Assembly: GCA_012971835.1 (NCBI GenBank)
Contig: JAAZFR010000146.1
Location: 1 to 11,044 of the forward strand
Direction: 5' to 3'
DNA length: 11,044 nucleotides
Origin: Erysipelotrichia bacterium
GTDB lineage: Bacteria; Bacillota_I; Bacilli_A; RFN20; CAG-826
The stretch's first letter is position 1; every line of letters starts with the position of its first letter. The notes under the pieces were generated by a model, which worked only from the letters and a program-made list of their open reading frames with translations, was not told where the DNA came from and made no database searches. The translations under genes were made by a program, and so were the position numbers. Below, piece after piece: positions 6,377 to 11,044 of the stretch.

Positions 6377-7378
6377 ATGGATTATTTAAAGGATAGAGTT
6401 ACGATTTATGAAGTTGCAAAAGCGAGCGGCGTCTCTTTGGCGACTGTTTCTCGCGTAATAAATAAACACGGCAATGTCACTGAAACGACTCGTCGCAAAG
6501 TAGAAGCGACCATTCAAAGACTAGGTTATAAACCAAGTGGACTTGCTCGGGCCTTAGCCACAAATGTCACGACAAACATCGGGATTGTCATTCCCTCTGC
6601 TAACTATGTATATATTTCGAACATGCTTAATGGCATTACGGAAGTGGCTAAAGAAAAAGGGTTTGTATTGACTTTGTTTGTCACTTCTTATTCAAGAAGT
6701 GATGCTATTGCCATGGTCGAAAAAGTCATTACTTCACATGTCGATGGCGTCATTATTTTTGATGATCAACTCGACAAGGAAGATATCGAAAAAATTAACT
6801 CTTACTCAGTGCCAACAATGGTTATTAACACGAAAATTACGGGCGATCGTGTCGGTTGTATTAATTTTGGTTATGAACACGCATTCAAAAAAATGCTGAA
6901 AGCTCGTTATGAAAAAAACGATATGAAGCCAGCCGTTTTCCTACATGTTCACAATGCAGGTCGGTTGCTGGCGCGCATTGAAAAATCTTTCATTGATTTT
7001 CATACAGAAATCGATATTCCCTATCGCATTTTTAACGTCGATGACTCTTCAGAGCGGACCTACTTAGATTTTATGGAGTACTTTAAAAAACATCGCAAAG
7101 GTTTTTTTATCGCTTATCGCGATTCGATCGGTGCGGCCATTGTTAATGCTGCGACTGATTCGGGTTTAAAAGTCCCCGATGATGTCGAGGTCGTATCGAT
7201 TATTGGTACTAAGTATGCAGAAATCATTCGCCCGACTTTGTCGAGTTTCTTTATTAATATGCAGGAGGTTGGCAAAAGAGCGATGTATATGTTAGTCGAT
7301 TTACTTAATGGTGAACTTAATGAAAAAGCCTATAAGTTTGAGTCGACATTCACGGCTCGCAACAGCACGAAGGAGTAA
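6377..7378 (+). CDS. LacI/GalR family transcriptional regulator, CcpA-like
   Basis: DNA-binding repressor/activator of 333 aa. The N-terminal helix-turn-helix is VTIYEVAKASGVSLATVSRVIN (residues 8-29), followed by the hinge helix PSGLARALA (53-61), which keeps the Leu that LacI proteins insert into the operator centre. The rest is a periplasmic-binding-protein-like effector domain starting at TNIGIVIP (66-73). The N-terminal 70 residues closely resemble CcpA, and the position near tyrS and rpsD matches ccpA in Bacillus. The effector domain is divergent: the usual GFDNT is replaced by GTKYA (277-281), and the GH--IAF--G segment is not recognisable, although RP (285-286) is kept. The ATG has AGGAG 9 nt upstream. 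Its promoter region carries a palindrome that is probably its own operator. It may be a CcpA ortholog or a lineage-specific paralog; dependence on HPr-Ser-P cannot be judged here. Confidence 0.85.
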   Translation: MDYLKDRVTIYEVAKASGVSLATVSRVINKHGNVTETTRRKVEATIQRLGYKPSGLARALATNVTTNIGIVIPSANYVYISNMLNGITEVAKEKGFVLTLFVTSYSRSDAIAMVEKVITSHVDGVIIFDDQLDKEDIEKINSYSVPTMVINTKITGDRVGCINFGYEHAFKKMLKARYEKNDMKPAVFLHVHNAGRLLARIEKSFIDFHTEIDIPYRIFNVDDSSERTYLDFMEYFKKHRKGFFIAYRDSIGAAIVNAATDSGLKVPDDVEVVSIIGTKYAEIIRPTLSSFFINMQEVGKRAMYMLVDLLNGELNEKAYKFESTFTARNSTKE

Positions 7379-7382
7379 AAAA

Positions 7383-8636
7383 ATGGATAACATCATTGAT
7401 GAACTTAATTACCGTGGTTTAATTAAAGATTATTCCGATGAAAAAGAAATAAGACAATTGCTTTCGACGCCGCAGACAATATATTGCGGCTTTGATCCCA
7501 GTGCGGTTTCAATGCATATTGGAAATTTTGTCATGATTTCGCTTTTGATGCGCCTACAAAGAGCTGGCCACCGCGTTATTCCTGTCGTCGGCGGTGCAAC
7601 GGGCATGATTGGCGATCCATCTGGCAAATCGAAAGAGCGTAATCTATTGGATAATGAGGAATTAAACAAGAACACGAATGCGATTCGCAATCAATTGGTG
7701 AGATTTATTAATCTCGATGATCCTAAAAAAGGTGTCATTGTCAATAATTATGATTGGCTAAGTAAATTAAGCATGCTCGATTATCTTCGCGATTATGGTA
7801 AATACTTTCCGATTAACTATTTATTAAACAAAGAAATAATTGCCTCGCGTTTAGAAAACGGCATATCTTATACCGAGTTCTCTTACAATCTACTACAAGC
7901 AATTGACTTTTTAACTTTATATCGCGAACACGGTTGCAAAATTCAAGTTGGGGGAAGCGACCAGTGGGGTAACCTCACCAGTGGTCTTGAATTAATTAGA
8001 AAAGCCGAAGGTAGTGATGTGCAAGTTGGCGTTATGACTTGTCACCTTATTGTTGATTCAGCTGGACGTAAATTTGGCAAATCTGAAGGCGGGGCACTCT
8101 ATCTTGATTCAGAAATCACCAGCCCCTATAAACTCTATCAATACTTTATTAATGTCAGTGATGCGGATGCAATACGCTATCTTAAAGTATTTACTTTTCT
8201 TAATAAAAATGAGATTGAGAACGTTGCTGTTGAACACGAAAAAAATCCCGGCCTTCGTCACGCTCAAAAAATTTTAGCGTATGAAGTCGTTACAATTATT
8301 CACGGAAAAGATAAAGCTGATGAAGCAATAAAAATGAGCGAATCTTTATTTTCCGGAGACTTTAAAACGATGAGCGAAAAAAACCTTGTTGATGTTCTTG
8401 GCGATCTTGAAGTAAGAGTTGATGAAAACATTATTCTTGAAGACGCTTTGCTTGTAACTAAAGCGGCATCGTCAAAACGCGAAGCTCGCGAGTTTTTGGT
8501 CAACGGGAGCATATCACTTAATGGCGAGAAAATAACTGACGGCGCGAAACCGCTTTCAAGTAAAAATGCCCTTCATGGTTCCTATTATGTCTTGCGACGT
8601 GGCAAGAAAAATTACTATTTAATTAAACTTAATTAG
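7383..8636 (+). CDS. tyrS: tyrosyl-tRNA synthetase
   Basis: Class I synthetase that charges tRNA-Tyr. The true start is ATG 7383 (MDNIIDELNYRGL), preceded by AAGGAG at 7370-7375. An in-frame ATG at 7308 lies inside the regulator gene and would add 25 unrelated residues. The 417-aa product has the normal length. Motifs are YCGFDPS at 34-40, the HIGH-type signature as HIGN (45-48), QVGGSDQWGN at 188-197, the KMSKS-type loop KFGKS (230-234), and a C-terminal S4 RNA-binding domain from about 352 to the end. It starts 4 bp after the regulator stop and has no T-box leader of its own, so it is cotranscribed with the regulator. It ends in TAG just before the bidirectional terminator. Confidence 0.96.
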   Translation: MDNIIDELNYRGLIKDYSDEKEIRQLLSTPQTIYCGFDPSAVSMHIGNFVMISLLMRLQRAGHRVIPVVGGATGMIGDPSGKSKERNLLDNEELNKNTNAIRNQLVRFINLDDPKKGVIVNNYDWLSKLSMLDYLRDYGKYFPINYLLNKEIIASRLENGISYTEFSYNLLQAIDFLTLYREHGCKIQVGGSDQWGNLTSGLELIRKAEGSDVQVGVMTCHLIVDSAGRKFGKSEGGALYLDSEITSPYKLYQYFINVSDADAIRYLKVFTFLNKNEIENVAVEHEKNPGLRHAQKILAYEVVTIIHGKDKADEAIKMSESLFSGDFKTMSEKNLVDVLGDLEVRVDENIILEDALLVTKAASSKREAREFLVNGSISLNGEKITDGAKPLSSKNALHGSYYVLRRGKKNYYLIKLN

Positions 8637-8651
8637 ACAAATTTAGCATAA

Positions 8652-8674
8652 AAAAAGACCTAAAAGGTCTTTTT
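8652..8674. terminator. bidirectional intrinsic terminator between tyrS and rpsD
   Basis: AAAAAGACCT (8652-8661) pairs perfectly with AGGTCTTTTT (8665-8674) around an AAA loop. On the plus strand the stem runs into TTTTGTTTTT (8671-8680). On the minus strand the A-run 8650-8656 supplies a T-tract. It lies 15 bp after the tyrS stop and 17 bp after the rpsD stop, so one hairpin serves both convergent genes. Confidence 0.88.
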
Positions 8675-8691
8675 GTTTTTAGAATTAAATA

Positions 8692-9297
8692 TTAGAGCAA
8701 GCGGTTGTAGTACTCGATGATTTGTGCTTCGTTAATGTCGGCCGGAAGTTCGTTGCGGTCAGGCATACGAACAAAGGTTCCTTCGAGTTTGGCACTGTCG
8801 ACTTTGACATAGCCAACCGACGATGGTTTGCTTTCAAGAGCTTCTTTAATCACTTTTAGCGACTTGCTTGACTCACGGATGCTGATAACATCATTAACCG
8901 AACAAAGGTATGACGAGATGTCTACTTTCTTGCCGTTTACAGTCACGTGACCGTGATTAACAAGTTGCTTAGCGCCACGTCTTGTTCTTGAAAAACCCAT
9001 TCTGTAGACGAGGCTATCGAGTCTGGATTCTAAAATGCGGAAGAAGGCAATGCCGGTAACTTCATCGGATTTTGTTGCGATAGCGAAGAGGCGGCGGAAT
9101 TGACGTTCATTAACTCCGTACATATGACGTAGTTTTTGTTTTTCAATTAATTGTTTTCCGTATTCAGAAGGTTTTCTTTTGCGAGCGTTGCCGTGTTGTC
9201 CAGGACCATAAGGTCTTTTTCTGAGTTCTTCACCTGTTTCAAGCGTTGAAAAACCAAGACGACGTGAGCGTTTGTAATCTGAACCAGTAAATCTCAT
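8692..9297 (-). CDS. rpsD: 30S ribosomal protein S4
   Basis: Primary 16S rRNA-binding protein of the small subunit that nucleates assembly of the 5' domain; in Bacillus it also represses its own translation. It has 201 aa, normal length. The N-terminus [15 protein letters not shown] is followed by the family signature [43 protein letters not shown]. The S4 RNA-binding domain runs from about residue 91 ([37 protein letters not shown]). The N-terminal zinc-binding cysteines of some S4 proteins are absent, so this is the C-minus type. The ATG (9295-9297) follows GGAG (9308-9311) with a 10-nt spacer. It is monocistronic and convergent to tyrS, with a long structured leader and its own promoter. 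Confidence 0.97.
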   Translation of the reverse strand: [201 protein letters not shown]

Positions 9298-9457
9298 GTT
9301 CTATTTTCTCCTTTCCTTATATTTTGCAATATAAAGCAAGAGGTGCAAATTCCATCCTTCGGATGTCACAGATCAAATTTCACCGTTGAGCTTAGGCTAC
9401 TATTTCACAGTTGTTCCTGACATCGGACAAGGAGTATTTACATGCTGCATTACATGC
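9298..9457 (-). promoter_or_regulatory. structured 5' leader of rpsD, probable S4 autoregulatory element
   Basis: About 160 nt lie between the predicted start and the rpsD ATG. Read on the minus strand: a hairpin UUGUCC-[GAUGUCA]-GGAACAA (9430-9411), whose 7-nt loop is perfectly complementary to UGACAUC at 9368-9362, which makes a pseudoknot possible. A long arm pairs GGUGAAAUU (9384-9376) with AAUUUGCACC (9351-9342), with one bulged G. Inside this arm, CAUCC-GAA-GGAUG (9365-9353) forms a hairpin that shares bases with the pseudoknot strand, so the two exclude each other. A last stem, UUAUAUU-GCAA-AAUAUAA (9334-9317), ends just before the SD. S4 binding is inferred from position and from the known pseudoknotted rpsD leader of Bacillus. 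Confidence 0.7.
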
Positions 9458-9464
9458 AACGATT

Positions 9465-9493
9465 ACTATATAGTAACGAAGGTGATTAGTCAA
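9465..9493 (-). promoter_or_regulatory. rpsD promoter
   Basis: On the minus strand TTGACT (9493-9488) is followed after exactly 17 bp by TATAGT (9470-9465), a near-consensus sigma-A promoter as expected for a ribosomal protein gene. The -10 box lies in a 14-bp palindrome TTACTATATAGTAA (9463-9476). Transcription should start around 9455-9458, where the RNA begins with a small AUGCA/UGCAU-type hairpin (9446-9458). Confidence 0.8.
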
Positions 9494-9665
9494 TAAAAAG
9501 AGTAATAGCAATTCCCTACAAATAATATTTATTCAAAACGCTATAATCAATTTTGCTGAATTAATAAAATTTGTGTTATTTTTAATCAACAGCAAACAAT
9601 CAAAAGGACATAATTACAATTAAAAAATGTTTTCTCATCAAACCTAGAAAAAAGCGAAATGCTTT
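9494..9665. other. AT-rich intergenic region between divergent rpsD and ezrA promoters
   Basis: The rpsD-ezrA gap is 416 bp. Outside the rpsD leader and the two promoters, about 170 bp of AT-rich sequence remain. I find no credible ORF (an ATG at 9627 reaches a stop after six codons) and no tRNA-like or riboswitch-like structure. The only element is the weak hairpin at 9649-9667. Confidence 0.6.
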
Positions 9666-9667
9666 TT
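9649..9667 (+). repeat. small A/T-rich hairpin overlapping the ezrA -35 box
   Basis: AAAAAGC (9649-9655) pairs with GCTTTTT (9661-9667) around GAAAT. It resembles a weak intrinsic terminator, but only two of its seven pairs are GC and no gene on the plus strand reads into it. It may be incidental, or serve to block stray transcription in front of ezrA. Confidence 0.3.
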
Positions 9668-9694
9668 GAATTTGAATGACTTGAATGTTATAAT
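9666..9694 (+). promoter_or_regulatory. ezrA promoter
   Basis: TTGAAT (9666-9671), a 17-bp spacer and TATAAT (9689-9694), with TG one base before the -10 (extended -10 TGTTATAAT). Transcription would start near 9701, leaving a very short leader of about 13 nt that just includes the SD AAGG (9702-9705). Confidence 0.75.
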
Positions 9695-9713
9695 TCTTTA
9701 CAAGGTAAAAGAA

Positions 9714-11044
9714 ATGATTAATCCAGATTTCATAATGTTAGTTAGTCCGACCGGCATCACCTTTATTGCCATTGGCGCAGCGCTTGTTGTCGGCGCAATT
9801 ATTTTTTTACTATATAAATTTGTTATCGTTCGTCATGTTGCTCGTAAACAAGTTCGCGAGTTAGAGCGTCGTTTTGAATATTTGCACGCTCTTTTAATCG
9901 GCCAAGATGCACAGTATGTAAAAAGGCTTGAAATCATTTCACGAACTAACTTGTTATATGTTGAACTGCATACCCAGTATCTTAAGCGCTTTAAGGAGAT
10001 TCGTGATCGTTTTGATGCGCAAGCCCAAAATACGATCAATGGTTTAAAAGACTTTGTTGACGAAGGGAAGTATAAAGCATTAAAAATTGCTTACTCCGAT
10101 GGACGAAATATTATCGAAACGTATGAAAAACACGTTAACACATTAAATAGCGACTTAATCTCAGTTGTTAAACCTGAAGAAGAAGCTCGTCAAGCATCTC
10201 TTTCTTTGAAAGAGGAATTAAGAAGAATTAAACAGGATTATTACTCCAAACAGGGTGATTTACAATTAGTAATCTCATCTTTTGATGCCGTGTATGAATA
10301 TATTGATGGTCTTTTTGATGAATTTGAACAATATGTAGAATCAGCTCAGTATGACGATGCGAATACTCTTCTACCAAACATTGCGAAAGCAATAAAAGAA
10401 GTAGGAAGAGTATTGACTAAACTTCCGAATATTTGTGCGCTTGTGACAATGGTGATACCCGATAAAATTGCTTCTCTGATGAATGGTTATGAAGAAATGG
10501 TGGACGCTAAGTATCCCCTTCATCATTTAATAGTCAAAAATAATATTTACGACATGAATCGCGAACTCGACTTACTAACCAAGAAAATCAAAAGTTTTGA
10601 ATTAAATGGCGTTAATAACGCTTTAGATAACATTATTGCTCGCATTGATGAATATTTTATTCTGTTCGAAGAAGAAAAAAAGGCGCGTGTTATTTTTGAT
10701 GCTGAATGCGAGGATATCTACGTAATCGTCAATACGCTCGAGAAAAAGTTTATTAAACTTTGCAACACCATTCCGGAAGTAAAAAAGATTTACGTCATTA
10801 GTGGCGACTACGTTAACCGTGTTAACGAAATACAAAACGAAATAAATAAAGTTGGTGCGACCAAAAGATCACTCGATACTTTTATCCATTCTTCGACTAA
10901 GCAACCGTATTCGATTCTTGTTAGTAAGATGCATGAACTTCGCGATGAATCGAATCTTGTTTTATCGATGATGGAGGATTTCCAGGTTTATCTTGATTCT
11001 TTAAAAGAGACAGCCGAAAACGCATTTTCATTAATTTATGATTA
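9714..11044 (+). CDS. ezrA: EzrA family septation ring formation regulator (partial, runs off the right edge)
   Basis: EzrA is a membrane-anchored, FtsZ-interacting cell-division protein of Firmicutes. From ATG 9714 (SD AAGG, 8-nt spacer) the frame is open for 443 codons to the window end with no stop; Bacillus EzrA is about 560 aa, so roughly the last fifth is missing. A single transmembrane helix lies at about residues 13-39, followed by a basic segment (RHVARKQVRELERRF) and a long, mostly helical, spectrin-like cytoplasmic region. The diagnostic stretch is 209-272: a segment with the ESAQYDDANTLL pattern, then IPDKIASLMNGYEEMVDAKYPLHHL, matching the EzrA P--I--L--GY-EM----Y-L-H signature. 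It is divergent from rpsD, as expected from the Bacillus neighbourhood of both genes. Confidence 0.88.
   Translation, partial: MINPDFIMLVSPTGITFIAIGAALVVGAIIFLLYKFVIVRHVARKQVRELERRFEYLHALLIGQDAQYVKRLEIISRTNLLYVELHTQYLKRFKEIRDRFDAQAQNTINGLKDFVDEGKYKALKIAYSDGRNIIETYEKHVNTLNSDLISVVKPEEEARQASLSLKEELRRIKQDYYSKQGDLQLVISSFDAVYEYIDGLFDEFEQYVESAQYDDANTLLPNIAKAIKEVGRVLTKLPNICALVTMVIPDKIASLMNGYEEMVDAKYPLHHLIVKNNIYDMNRELDLLTKKIKSFELNGVNNALDNIIARIDEYFILFEEEKKARVIFDAECEDIYVIVNTLEKKFIKLCNTIPEVKKIYVISGDYVNRVNEIQNEINKVGATKRSLDTFIHSSTKQPYSILVSKMHELRDESNLVLSMMEDFQVYLDSLKETAENAFSLIYD

Noticed and set aside
7308..7382. Upstream in-frame ATG for tyrS at 7308
   Set aside because: It overlaps the regulator gene by 71 bp and adds 25 residues foreign to TyrRS; ATG 7383 has a perfect AAGGAG.
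9446..9474. Plus-strand promoter using the palindromic -10 TATAGT in front of ezrA
   Set aside because: The matching -35 position (TGCATT) is poor, and ezrA has a much better promoter at 9666-9694.
9833..10835. Short minus-strand frames inside the ezrA region
   Set aside because: They are antisense shadows of the long ezrA frame, without SD, known motifs or plausible composition.
1..11044. Mobile elements, CRISPR arrays, tRNA/rRNA genes, toxin-antitoxin or defence systems
   Set aside because: Nothing in either strand supports any of these; all substantial coding sequence is assigned to core metabolic, translation or division families.

Overview
The window is a compact, gene-dense chromosomal segment of a low-GC Firmicute of the Bacilli/Tenericutes type. 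Three things suggest this: Bacillus-like gene neighbours, strong Shine-Dalgarno (SD) sequences of the AGGAG type, and an EzrA-family gene. UGA is read as stop: two genes end in TGA, and one of these forms an ATGA overlap with the next start, so this is not a Mycoplasma-code genome. An Acholeplasma/Izemoplasma/RF39-like lineage would fit, but that placement is inference.

Left part (1-6300, + strand). After the possible tail of an upstream gene and a promoter with a small palindrome, seven genes follow with overlaps or almost no spacing: divergent type III pantothenate kinase (coaX), an ECF-transporter S component (probably pantothenate uptake), M20 dipeptidase pepV, tRNA m7G46 methyltransferase trmB, an M42 aminopeptidase, the tRNA-binding-domain protein ytpR, and nicotinate phosphoribosyltransferase pncB. 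The cluster combines vitamin B5 and B3 salvage (CoA and NAD) with peptide degradation and tRNA functions, as expected of a scavenging organism.

Middle (6301-8691, + strand). A CcpA-like LacI/GalR regulator is followed 4 bp later by tyrS. The 76-bp gap in front of the regulator holds an 18-bp perfect palindrome inside the promoter. It also holds three TATGAA half-sites spaced exactly 21 bp apart, which look like an autoregulatory operator array. tyrS ends at a bidirectional terminator shared with the convergent rpsD.

Right part (8692-11044). rpsD (ribosomal protein S4) lies on the minus strand behind a near-consensus promoter and a ~160-nt structured leader. The leader has a hairpin whose 7-nt loop is perfectly complementary to a downstream segment, a pseudoknot expected of an S4 autoregulatory leader. 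Divergent from it, a TTGAAT-N17-TATAAT promoter drives an ezrA-family cell-division gene that runs off the right edge.

The order pepV / trmB / M42 / ytpR / ccpA-like / tyrS / rpsD / ezrA resembles one Bacillus subtilis chromosome region (recalled, not searched), with many intervening genes absent. I see no mobile element, CRISPR array, tRNA or rRNA gene. The best candidates for something new are the phased operator array of the LacI-type regulator, the altered active-site motifs of CoaX, and the switch-like rpsD leader.
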